DNA from: Streptomyces canus
Lineage (GTDB): Bacteria; Actinomycetota; Actinomycetes; Streptomycetales; Streptomycetaceae
Length of the DNA: 64,000 nucleotides
Assembly (NCBI RefSeq): GCF_030815415.1
Contig: NZ_JAUSWW010000001.1
Span: 8,432,001-8,496,000, forward strand
Reading direction: 5' to 3'
The first letter of the stretch is position 1. Every line of letters starts with the position of its first letter. Positions 6,929-13,675 of the stretch are shown here, in pieces. The notes under the pieces were generated by a model. The model was given only the letters and a program-made list of their open reading frames with translations, was not told the origin of the DNA and searched no databases. Position numbers and translations under genes: made by a program.

Positions 6929-7924
6929 CGGGCGGCGAGGTCGCGAGGGGGGTGCGGCTCGGCCGGGGGTCGGTCGCGCCGCGCGGCGGAACCGCGCGTC
7001 GATACGGCCCCGCGCCCCTGACGGGGCGCTGCGGCGCACCTGCGTCAGAGCCGCTCCCGCCAGGACGATCACCGCTCCCACCGGGGTCGACCAGCTGAGC
7101 GACTCGCCGAGGATCGCGACGCCCGCGGCGGTGGCGATGACCGGGATGAAGTACGTGACCATCTGCGCGGTCGTGGGACCGACCTCCGCGACCAGGCCGT
7201 ACTGGACGAGGAGGGCCAGGCCCGTACCGAGGGCGCCCAGGGCGGCGATCGCCAGCAGGGGCGGCACGGCGAAGCGGCTGGGAAGGTCGGTGAACAGCGG
7301 GGTCACGATGGCCAGTTGCAGGGTCGCCAGCAGCAACTGGGCACCGGTCATGGAGAGATGGGAATGGCCGGCCCCGGCCAGCGTGCGGCGGACGTAGATC
7401 CAGCCGATCGGGTAGCTCAGCGAGGCCAGCAGGGCCATCGCGGTGCCCCGGGCGTCCAGGCCGTGGAAGCCCTGCCAGGCGCCCAGGACCGTCAGGACGC
7501 CGAGGAAGCCGAGGCCGAGACCGGCGACCCGGGTCCGGGTGGGGCGGTCCTCCGACAGGGCGACCAGCGACAGGGTCATGCCCCACAGCGGCGAGGTCGC
7601 GTTGCAGATGCCCGCGAGCGTGGACGGGATCGTCAGCTCCGCGTAGGCGAAGAGGGAGAAGGGCAGGGCGTTCACCAGGAACGCGGCCACCGTCAGATGG
7701 CCCCAGGTGCGCGCCCCGCGCGGCAGCCGCTCCCGCTTCACCGCCATCGCCGCCGCCAGGACCGCCGTCCCGAACAGCAGCCGGCCCAGCGTGACCTGGA
7801 AGGGGGCGTACCCCTCGGTGCCCACCTTGATGAGCAGGAAGCTGAAGCCCCAGATCAGCGAGAGGACGGCGAAGCGCAGACGCCAGTCGAGGGCGCGGGT
7901 CCGGGTGGGGACGGCAGTGGTCAT
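6929..7924 (-). CDS. EamA/DMT-family exporter, reading frame lacks its own stop
   Basis: The protein from ATG 7924 (MTTAVPTRTRALDWRLRF) has about ten membrane helices and both EamA repeats, ending normally around GAVIVLAGAALTQVRR. No in-frame stop follows: the frame passes through a dispersed repeat and stays open antisense through the whole MocR gene to a stop at 5600-5602, which would make 775 aa instead of about 300. I give the plausible gene extent; the 3' boundary is unresolved. A TGA one frame off lies at 7045-7047, right after the last helix, so a small indel or the repeat's arrival may have removed the stop. It diverges from a LysR regulator that probably controls it. Confidence 0.72.
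6972..7029 (+). repeat. dispersed post-stop repeat, copy 1
   Basis: Core GGTCGCGCC...CGCGGCGGAACCGC...CGATACGGCCCCGCGCCCCTGACGGGGCGC. It lies between the convergent MocR and EamA genes, beginning 43 bases after the MocR stop, in MocR's sense orientation. It ends in a hairpin (GCGCCCC/GGGGCGC) able to terminate. The same core recurs at 32599, 35679 (partial) and 47073. Confidence 0.8.
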
Positions 7925-7951
7925 GGGGCAACCCTGACGCCGATCACCGCG

Positions 7952-7996
7952 TAGCACAATCGAGATTTTCACCCCGGTATCTCGTAGCATTGCTTA
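7952..7996. promoter_or_regulatory. LysR-type operator candidate in divergent intergenic region
   Basis: CGAGAT (7961-7966) and ATCTCG (7979-7984) form a perfect inverted repeat with a 12-bp gap. The symmetry continues imperfectly outward (AGCACAAT against ATTGCT). The only 73 bases between the DMT exporter and the LysR gene contain it, as expected for a LysR site controlling both directions. Confidence 0.55.
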
Positions 7997-7997
7997 C

Positions 7998-8900
7998 ATG
8001 TTGAATCTGGAGCGCCTGCGCACCCTCGACGCCCTCGCCCGGCACGGCTCGGTGAGCGGCGCCGCCGAGGGGCTGCACATCACGACCTCGGCCGTCTCGC
8101 AGCAGATGTCCAAGCTGGAGCGTGAGGTCGGCCAGCAGCTTCTCGCCAAGAACGGCCGGGGGGTGCGGCTCACGGACGCCGGCCGGCTGCTCGCGGAGCA
8201 CGCGGCCCGCATTCTGTCCCAGGTCGAGCTCGCCCAGTCCGATCTGGAGGCCCAACGCGGGCAGGTCGTCGGCGAGTTGCGGCTCTCGGCGTTCCCGACC
8301 GCCGCGCGCGGACTGTTCCCCGCCGCACTCGCCGCCCTCAAGGCGGAGCACTCCGCGCTGCGGGTCCGCTCGTGCGAGCTGGAGCCGGAGCTCGGCATCG
8401 CGGGGGTGGTCCGCGGTGACCTCGACCTCGCCGTGGTCCTGGACTGGTACAACAAGCCGATGCCGCTGCCGGACGGCCTGGTCAAGGCGTCCGTCCTGGA
8501 CGACCCGGCGGATGTCGCGATGCCGGTCGGGCACCGGCTCGCCGACCGTGACGAGGTGGACCTCGCCGAGTTCGCCGACGACGAGTGGATCACCTGGGGG
8601 CAGGGCGAGTTCTGTCACGAATGGCTGATGTTCACCCTGCGTTCCAAGGGCATCGAGCCCATCGTCGGCCACCGCGCCGCCGAGACCCACACCCAACTCG
8701 GGCTCGTCGCCGCCGGGTTGGGCATCTGCATCGCCCCGCTGCTGGGCCGGCACCCGATGCCCGACGGCGTCGTCACCGTCCCGCTCAAGCAGCGGGTCCG
8801 CCGGCATGTCTACGTCGTCTGGCGCGCGGACGCCGACCGCCGCCCGTCGATCAGGGCGGCGGTCGAGGCGCTGCGCGAGGCCGCGGCGAACGTCGGCTGA
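7998..8900 (+). CDS. LysR-family transcriptional regulator
   Basis: 300 aa, standard length. The winged HTH is at residues about 3-62 (LDALARHGSVSGAAEGLHITTSAVSQQMSKLE). The effector domain follows from about 90 (LRLSAFPTAARGLFPAAL) to the C-terminus. It is divergent from a DMT exporter with an inverted repeat between them, a common actinobacterial pairing in which the regulator activates the exporter when an amino acid or similar metabolite accumulates. The ligand is unknown. ATG at 7998 has little leader, so a leaderless message is possible. Confidence 0.9.
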   Translation: MLNLERLRTLDALARHGSVSGAAEGLHITTSAVSQQMSKLEREVGQQLLAKNGRGVRLTDAGRLLAEHAARILSQVELAQSDLEAQRGQVVGELRLSAFPTAARGLFPAALAALKAEHSALRVRSCELEPELGIAGVVRGDLDLAVVLDWYNKPMPLPDGLVKASVLDDPADVAMPVGHRLADRDEVDLAEFADDEWITWGQGEFCHEWLMFTLRSKGIEPIVGHRAAETHTQLGLVAAGLGICIAPLLGRHPMPDGVVTVPLKQRVRRHVYVVWRADADRRPSIRAAVEALREAAANVG

Positions 8901-8906
8901 ACTGCC

Positions 8907-9374
8907 CTACAGGGCGGCGAGCTTGCGGAAGTCCCAGGACACGATCTTGTCCGGCGTCAGCCGCATCCACGCATGCCGTCCGTCGTGCGGCATCTCGTCG
9001 AGCCCGAAGTTCTTGCGCGCGAACAGCGTCTCCGGGACGTCGAGTTCGGCGTGCAGATCCCCGACGCGCGGGGCCTCGCCCACGAACTCCACGGCACCGG
9101 ACAGCTCGACGCCGCGCAGCTCGTCGTACTCCTCACCGGTGTCGACCACGATCGCGACCCGAGGATCGCGGCGCACGTCGGTCCAGCGCTTGCTCTTCAC
9201 CACCGAGTACAGCCACAGCGAGGTGCCGTCCCAGGCGAACCAGAGCGTGCTGACATGCGGGGCGCCACCCGTCGACACGGTGGCGACCCGGCAGGTGCGC
9301 TGGCTGGTGAGGAACTCGTCCAGCTCGCCCGGCGTCATCATGATCTTCCGGCCCCGGCGCTGAGTGACGGTCAT
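8907..9374 (-). CDS. PNPOx-like flavin/F420 split-barrel protein
   Basis: 155 aa. MTPGELDEFLTSQRTCRVATV, HVSTLWFAWDGTSLWLYSVV, KSKRWTDVRRDPRVAIVVDTG and ELSGAVEFVG form the strand order of the pyridoxamine-phosphate-oxidase-like split barrel found in many actinomycete F420- or FMN-dependent proteins. The KSKRWxDVRRDPRVA element contacts the cofactor phosphate. It is convergent with the LysR gene (6-base gap) and divergent from an isochorismatase-like gene. The specific substrate is unknown. The ATG at 9374 is chosen because an upstream in-frame start only adds a Gly/Arg stretch. Confidence 0.82.
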   Translation of the reverse strand: MTVTQRRGRKIMMTPGELDEFLTSQRTCRVATVSTGGAPHVSTLWFAWDGTSLWLYSVVKSKRWTDVRRDPRVAIVVDTGEEYDELRGVELSGAVEFVGEAPRVGDLHAELDVPETLFARKNFGLDEMPHDGRHAWMRLTPDKIVSWDFRKLAAL

Positions 9375-9419
9375 GCGGCCCCCTCTTCCTTCTCCCACGT
9401 CGTGCCAGAGGAGAGATCC

Positions 9420-9436
9420 TCTGACATCACGTCAGA
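9420..9436. promoter_or_regulatory. inverted repeat in divergent promoter region
   Basis: TCTGAC-ATCAC-GTCAGA is a perfect 6-bp inverted repeat with a 5-bp spacer. A second, AGAGGA-GAGA-TCCTCT, precedes it at 9406-9421. They lie between the divergent split-barrel and isochorismatase-like genes and could be an operator for an unlinked regulator. Confidence 0.35.
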
Positions 9437-9513
9437 AAAGGATGCGGCGTCTTCCGTCCCCACGCAATGGTGGCTACGCTCCCGGCTCCACCGTCGGCTA
9501 CCAGGGGGCGAGA

Positions 9514-10167
9514 GTGCCGTCGAACGAACAGCTCAGCGACCTCCTCGCACCGCACTCCACGGTGCTGCTCACCGTCGAGTGCCAGCAGGGTGTCGTGGGC
9601 CCGGACAGCGCACTGCCCGAACTCGCCGAAGAGGCACGGTCGTCGGGCGCCCTCGCCAACGTCGCTCGGCTGGTGACCGCCGCCCACGAGAGCGGGACCC
9701 AGGTGATCCACGCCCTCGCCGAACGCCGCCCCGACGGCCGCGGCGCCAACCGCAACGCCCGGCTGTTCCGCGCCGCCGAACGGCTCCCCGTCCAGCAGCT
9801 GTCCGGCACCACGGCGGTCCGGATCGCGGCCCCGATCGAGGTCACCGAGGAGGACTTCGTCGTACGACGACTGCACGGCCTGTCGCCGATCCAGGGCACC
9901 GACGTCGACCCGCTGCTGCGCAACCTGGGCTGCCGCACCCTCGTCGTCGCCGGTGTCTCCGCCAACGTGGCGATCCCCAACGCCGTGTTCGACGCGGTCA
10001 ACCGCGGCTACACCGTGGTCGTCCCGACGGACGCGATCGCCGGGGTGCCCTCCGACTACACCTCCGCGATGATCCGCAACACCCTTGCCCTGGTGGCGAC
10101 CCTGGCGACCACGGCCGACGTGGTGGGCTGTCTCACGCGAGCGCGATCGAGTCGCCGCTCACCGTGA
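9514..10167 (+). CDS. isochorismatase-fold protein lacking the cysteine-hydrolase triad
   Basis: 217 aa, family length. Fold landmarks are clear: STVLLTVECQQGVVGPDSA at the first strand, ANRNARLFR, VRRLHGLSPIQGTD and CRTLVVAGVSANVAIPNAV. The catalytic Asp of strand one (VVDMQ-type) reads Glu, the Lys reads Arg (VVRRLHGLS), and the nucleophile Cys (normally NVCV) is Ala in NVAIPN. The protein is therefore probably not a cysteine hydrolase; a non-catalytic or altered role is inferred. GTG at 9514 follows AGGGGG. Its last 35 bases overlap the convergent Rieske gene. Confidence 0.78.
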   Translation: MPSNEQLSDLLAPHSTVLLTVECQQGVVGPDSALPELAEEARSSGALANVARLVTAAHESGTQVIHALAERRPDGRGANRNARLFRAAERLPVQQLSGTTAVRIAAPIEVTEEDFVVRRLHGLSPIQGTDVDPLLRNLGCRTLVVAGVSANVAIPNAVFDAVNRGYTVVVPTDAIAGVPSDYTSAMIRNTLALVATLATTADVVGCLTRARSSRRSP

Positions 10168-10552
10168 TCTTCTGCTCGGGCAGCGGCTGGGTGGCGGGTC
10201 CCTTCTGCACGCTGCCGTCGCTCACCGAGAACTCGCTCTTGTGGCACGGACAGGTGATGACCCCGTCGGAGATCCCCGTCACCGCGCATCCCTGATGGGT
10301 GCACTTCGACGAGAAGGCCTTGAACTCACCCGCCGCGGGCTGGGTGACCACCACGCCCGCGTCCTTGAAGATCTTGCCGCCGCCCTCGGGTATGTCCGAC
10401 GTCTTCGCGAGTGCGGTGCCGGAGGCGGCGGCGGACCCGTCGTCGTCCGACCCGCACGCGTTCAGCGTGAGGGCGAGCCCCGCCGCCCCCACCGCCGCCA
10501 CGACGGTGCGCCGACTCGGTGCCGAGGTGGGATGAAGCGATTCGCTGGACAT
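10133..10552 (-). CDS. exported Rieske [2Fe-2S] lipoprotein
   Basis: 139 aa. An N-terminal SRRTVVAAVGAAGLAL with a lipobox LNAC predicts Tat export and lipid anchoring. After an Asp/Ser/Ala linker comes a Rieske domain with both cluster motifs: CTHQGC (Cys, His) and CPCHKSEF (Cys, His). This small class transfers electrons at the outer membrane face of actinomycetes; partners are unknown and none is adjacent. The ATG at 10552 is used; an upstream GTG/ATG option (MEGDVPM) adds six residues. The 3' end overlaps the isochorismatase-like gene. Confidence 0.9.
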   Translation of the reverse strand: MSSESLHPTSAPSRRTVVAAVGAAGLALTLNACGSDDDGSAAASGTALAKTSDIPEGGGKIFKDAGVVVTQPAAGEFKAFSSKCTHQGCAVTGISDGVITCPCHKSEFSVSDGSVQKGPATQPLPEQKITVSGDSIALA

Positions 10553-10645
10553 GGGCACGTCCCCTTCCACGGATATCTCGTGAGCTGCCCAGGGGTACGG
10601 ACCCGGCGTGCCCGTTGTTCAGCCACCCCTCGGTAACCTGGGGCG

Positions 10646-11410
10646 ATGCTCAAGGAAGCCATCGCGACCCGCTTCATCACGCCCCTGCGTGAGGGCGGCT
10701 CGCTGCCGGGGCTCGTCGAGGCCGACGATCTCGGGACCTACGTCCTCAAGTTCACCGGCGCCGGGCAGGGCCGCAAGACACTCGTCGCCGAGGTCGTCGT
10801 CGGTGAACTCGCCCGCCGCCTCGGCTTCCGGGTGCCCCGGTTGGTGACGCTCGCCCTGGACCCGGTGCTCGGCCTCGGCGAGCCCGAGCAGCAGGTGCAG
10901 GACCTGCTCCGCGGCAGCGGCGGCGCCAACCTGGGCATGGACTTCCTCTCCGGCGCCCTCGGCTTCGACCCGCTCGCCTTCACGGTGGACCCGCGGGAGG
11001 CCGGCCGGATCGTCTGGTTCGACGCGCTGGTCAACAACGTCGACCGCTCCTGGCGCAACCCCAACCTGCTGATGTGGCACGGCGATCTGTGGCTCATCGA
11101 CCACGGCGCGACCATGATCTGGCACCACAACTGGCCCGGCGCCGAGGCCTCCGCGGCCCGCCCGTACGACGCCTCCGACCACGCCCTCGCGCGCTTCCGG
11201 CCGGACGTCGAGGCCGCCGCCGCGCACCTGGCACCCCTCGTCACCGAGGACCTCCTCGCCGAGGTCACCGCCGAGATCCCGGACGTCTGGCTGGCCGGCG
11301 AACCCGGCTTCGCCACCCCGGACGACCTCCGCCGCGCCTACGTCCGCCCGCTGCACGCCCGTGCCGCCGTCATCCACGACCGCATCAACGGCATCGAGGG
11401 AACCAAGTGA
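10646..11410 (+). CDS. HipA-like (phosphatidylinositol-kinase-fold) protein kinase
   Basis: 254 aa, shorter than E. coli HipA (about 440). A kinase core is evident: YVLKFTGAGQGRKTLVAEVV (ATP-binding Lys), VWFDALVNNVDRSWRNPNLL (catalytic Asp and Asn) and LWLIDHGATM (metal Asp). HipA-family kinases phosphorylate proteins such as glutamyl-tRNA synthetase; the target here is unknown. It overlaps the next gene by 4 nt (GTGA), so the two are translationally coupled, an arrangement like a toxin-antitoxin or kinase-regulator pair. Start: the ATG directly ahead of the conserved fold. Confidence 0.82.
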   Translation: MLKEAIATRFITPLREGGSLPGLVEADDLGTYVLKFTGAGQGRKTLVAEVVVGELARRLGFRVPRLVTLALDPVLGLGEPEQQVQDLLRGSGGANLGMDFLSGALGFDPLAFTVDPREAGRIVWFDALVNNVDRSWRNPNLLMWHGDLWLIDHGATMIWHHNWPGAEASAARPYDASDHALARFRPDVEAAAAHLAPLVTEDLLAEVTAEIPDVWLAGEPGFATPDDLRRAYVRPLHARAAVIHDRINGIEGTK

Positions 11411-11823
11411 CCGAGCGCCACATCATCCGGGGGAGCGAGCGCAACGACCGGGACGTGTACGAGTACGCGCTGCTGAGGATCGTCCCCCGCATCGAACGCG
11501 GCGAGTGCATCAACGCCGGGGTGCTCGTGTACTGCCGTGCCAAGGCGTACGTCGGCGTCCGCACCCACCTCGACGAGGCGAAGCTGCTGGTCCTCGACCC
11601 GGAGGCGGACGTGGCCGGCGTACGTGCCGCGCTCCGTGCCGTCGAGGGGATCTGCGCGGGCGGCGAAGCGGCAGGCCAGGCGGCTTCCGACGACGCGGGC
11701 CGACGCTTTCGCTGGCTCATCGCGCCGCGCTCGACGGTCGTCCAGCCCGGGCCCGTGCACACCGGACTCACCGCCGATCCGACGGCCGAGCCGGAGCGCT
11801 TGCTGAACCTCCTGGTGAGGTAA
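11407..11823 (+). CDS. DUF3037-family protein coupled to HipA-like kinase
   Basis: 138 aa. DVYEYALLRIVPRIERGECINAGVLVYC is the DUF3037 signature, followed by VRTHLDEAKLLVLDP and a conserved C-terminal RFRWLIAPRSTVVQPGPVHTG. Function is unknown; the family is found beside HipA-like kinases. GTG start at 11407 within the GTGA overlap. Whether it is an antitoxin, substrate or scaffold of the kinase is open. The protein is Arg/Glu-rich and soluble, with no helix-turn-helix. Confidence 0.8.
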   Translation: MTERHIIRGSERNDRDVYEYALLRIVPRIERGECINAGVLVYCRAKAYVGVRTHLDEAKLLVLDPEADVAGVRAALRAVEGICAGGEAAGQAASDDAGRRFRWLIAPRSTVVQPGPVHTGLTADPTAEPERLLNLLVR

Positions 11824-11848
11824 TGGATCACACTCGGCTCATGTGACG

Positions 11849-11909
11849 TTGACACCGCGTGCCAGGGCTTCTAGCGTCACGTCTGCTGAAGGTACTAAGC
11901 GGTCGCTCA
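11849..11909 (+). promoter_or_regulatory. promoter and operator for the SDR operon
   Basis: TTGACA (11849-11854), 17-bp spacer, TAGCGT (11872-11877): a near-ideal vegetative Streptomyces promoter. Just downstream of the expected start lies TAAGCG-GT-CGCTCA (11896-11909), an inverted repeat (AGCG/CGCT) suited to a repressor at about +13. Its cognate regulator is not in the neighbourhood. Confidence 0.65.
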
Positions 11910-11948
11910 CCAGACGGGCGTCCTTCTCGAGGGCGAGGAGAACCAGCA

Positions 11949-12710
11949 ATGTCCACCACTGAGCAGCGGGTCGCCGTGGTCACCGGCGGAGCGCGGGGCA
12001 TCGGCGCCGCCACCGCCGTACGACTGGCCGCCGAGGGCCGCGCGGTCGCCGTGATCGACCTCGACGAGGCCGCCTGCAAGGACACCGTGGAGAAGATCAC
12101 CGCGGCGGGCGGCAAGGCGATCGCGGTCGGCGCGGACGTCTCCGACGAGGCCCAGGTCGAGGCGGCCGTCGCCCGGGTCGTCGCCGAACTCGGCGCCCCG
12201 ACGATCCTCGTCAACAACGCGGGCGTGCTCCGCGACAACCTGCTGTTCAAGATGAGCGTCTCGGATTGGGACACCGTCCTGGGCGTCCATCTGCGCGGCT
12301 CCTTCCTGATGACGAAGGCCGTCCAGAAGCACATGGTCGACGCCGGCTTCGGTCGCGTGGTCAACCTGTCCTCCTCCTCGGCGCTCGGCAACCGCGGCCA
12401 GGCCAACTACTCCGCCGCCAAGGCCGGCCTCCAGGGCTTCACCAAGACCCTCGCCATCGAGCTCGGCAAGTTCGGCATCACCGCCAACGCCGTCGCCCCC
12501 GGCTTCATCGCCACCGACATGACCGCCGCCACCGCGGCCCGCGTCGGCATGGACTTCGAGGAGTTCAAGGCCGCCGCCGCCAGCCAGATCCCCGTCGCCC
12601 GTGTCGGCTACCCCGAGGACATCGCCAACGCGATCGCCTTCTTCACCGACGAGGCCGCCGGCTTCGTCTCCGGCCAGGTGCTGTACGTGGCCGGCGGACC
12701 GCTCGACTAG
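11949..12710 (+). CDS. short-chain dehydrogenase/reductase (FabG-like 3-oxoacyl reductase)
   Basis: 253 aa. Classical SDR: TGGARGIGAATA nucleotide-binding turn near the N-terminus, NNAG, catalytic Ser in NLSSSSALG, YSAAK (Tyr/Lys), and APGFIATDM. The Asp after the second strand (VIDLD) would favour NAD over NADP. FabG-like enzymes reduce 3-oxoacyl-thioesters. It has a strong own promoter and an 11-bp gap to a second SDR of identical length but different sequence. A GAGGAG ribosome site precedes the ATG. Confidence 0.88.
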   Translation: MSTTEQRVAVVTGGARGIGAATAVRLAAEGRAVAVIDLDEAACKDTVEKITAAGGKAIAVGADVSDEAQVEAAVARVVAELGAPTILVNNAGVLRDNLLFKMSVSDWDTVLGVHLRGSFLMTKAVQKHMVDAGFGRVVNLSSSSALGNRGQANYSAAKAGLQGFTKTLAIELGKFGITANAVAPGFIATDMTAATAARVGMDFEEFKAAAASQIPVARVGYPEDIANAIAFFTDEAAGFVSGQVLYVAGGPLD

Positions 12711-12721
12711 GGATCACGGAC

Positions 12722-13483
12722 ATGACTGAACTTCCTGAGCTCTCCGGCAAGGTCGCCCTCGTCACGGGCGCCAGCCGCGGCATCGGCTACGGCGTCGCCG
12801 AGGCGCTCGTCGCCCGCGGCGACCGCGTGATCATCACCGGCCGCAACGAGGACGCCCTGAAGGAGGCCGTCGAGCAGCTCGGCGCCGACCGGGTCGTCGG
12901 CGTCGCCGGCAAGGCCCACGACGAGGAGCACCAGGCCGTCGCCGTCGCGCGTGCCATGGAGGCCTTCGGCCGCGTCGACTACCTGATCAACAACGCCGGC
13001 ACCAACCCGGTGTTCGGGCCGATCGCCGACCTCGACCTGAACGTGGCCCGCAAGGTGTTCGAGACCAACGTGATCTCGGCGCTCGGCTTCGCGCAGAAGA
13101 CCTGGCACGCCTGGCAGAAGGACAACGGCGGCGCGATCGTCAACATCGCCTCCGTCGCGGGCGTCGCGCCCTCGCCCTTCATCGCCGCGTACGGCGTCAG
13201 CAAGGCCGCCATGATCAACCTGACCGCGCAGCTCGCCCACGAGTTCGCGCCCAAGGTGCGGGTCAACGCGATCGCCCCGGCGGTCGTGAAGACCAAGTTC
13301 GCGCAGGCCCTGTACGAGGGCCGGGAGGCCGAGGCCGCCGCGTCCTACCCGCTGGGCCGGCTCGGTGTGCCCGCCGACATCGGCGGCGCCGCGGCGTTTC
13401 TGACCTCCGCGCAGTCCGACTGGATCACCGGCCAGACCCTCGTCGTCGACGGCGGCATCTTCCTCAACGCCGGCGTCGGCTGA
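12722..13483 (+). CDS. short-chain dehydrogenase/reductase, second in operon
   Basis: 253 aa. TGASRGIGYGVAEAL, NNAGTNPVFG, Ser in NIASVAGVAPSP, and YGVSKAAM with Tyr and Lys are all present. The ITGRN after the second strand lacks the acidic residue and instead has Arg, which favours NADPH. The two operon members may therefore use different cofactors, as in a reduction/oxidation pair on acyl-thioesters; that is inference. It starts 11 bases after its partner, ends at a strong terminator and keeps all catalytic residues. Confidence 0.87.
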   Translation: MTELPELSGKVALVTGASRGIGYGVAEALVARGDRVIITGRNEDALKEAVEQLGADRVVGVAGKAHDEEHQAVAVARAMEAFGRVDYLINNAGTNPVFGPIADLDLNVARKVFETNVISALGFAQKTWHAWQKDNGGAIVNIASVAGVAPSPFIAAYGVSKAAMINLTAQLAHEFAPKVRVNAIAPAVVKTKFAQALYEGREAEAAASYPLGRLGVPADIGGAAAFLTSAQSDWITGQTLVVDGGIFLNAGVG

Positions 13484-13500
13484 CCGACCCCGCACACACC

Positions 13501-13531
13501 ACGGGCGCCACTGGACACCAGTGGCGCCCGT
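13501..13531 (+). terminator. intrinsic terminator of the SDR operon
   Basis: A 14-bp perfect stem ACGGGCGCCACTGG / CCAGTGGCGCCCGT with a 3-nt loop, starting 17 bases after the second SDR stop. Confidence 0.88.
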
Positions 13532-13629
13532 GTCCATGTACAGCACCTGCACAGGCCCTCGACAACGCCGACACAGCAGCACCTCCTGTCCACACGCCGG
13601 AGGACCCGGTTCAGGTCGCGTAAAGCTGC

Positions 13630-13656
13630 GGTATGGTCTGCCAACCCTTGGTATGG
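13630..13656 (+). promoter_or_regulatory. GGTATGG direct repeats upstream of substrate-binding lipoprotein
   Basis: Two exact copies of GGTATGG begin 20 bp apart (13630 and 13650), about two helical turns. The first contains TATGGT at 13632-13637, which could be a -10. Either an operator or a duplicated promoter element; the only signal in the 190-bp gap after the terminator. Confidence 0.35.
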
Positions 13657-13675
13657 CAGCTCGAGGAGCGTGCGC

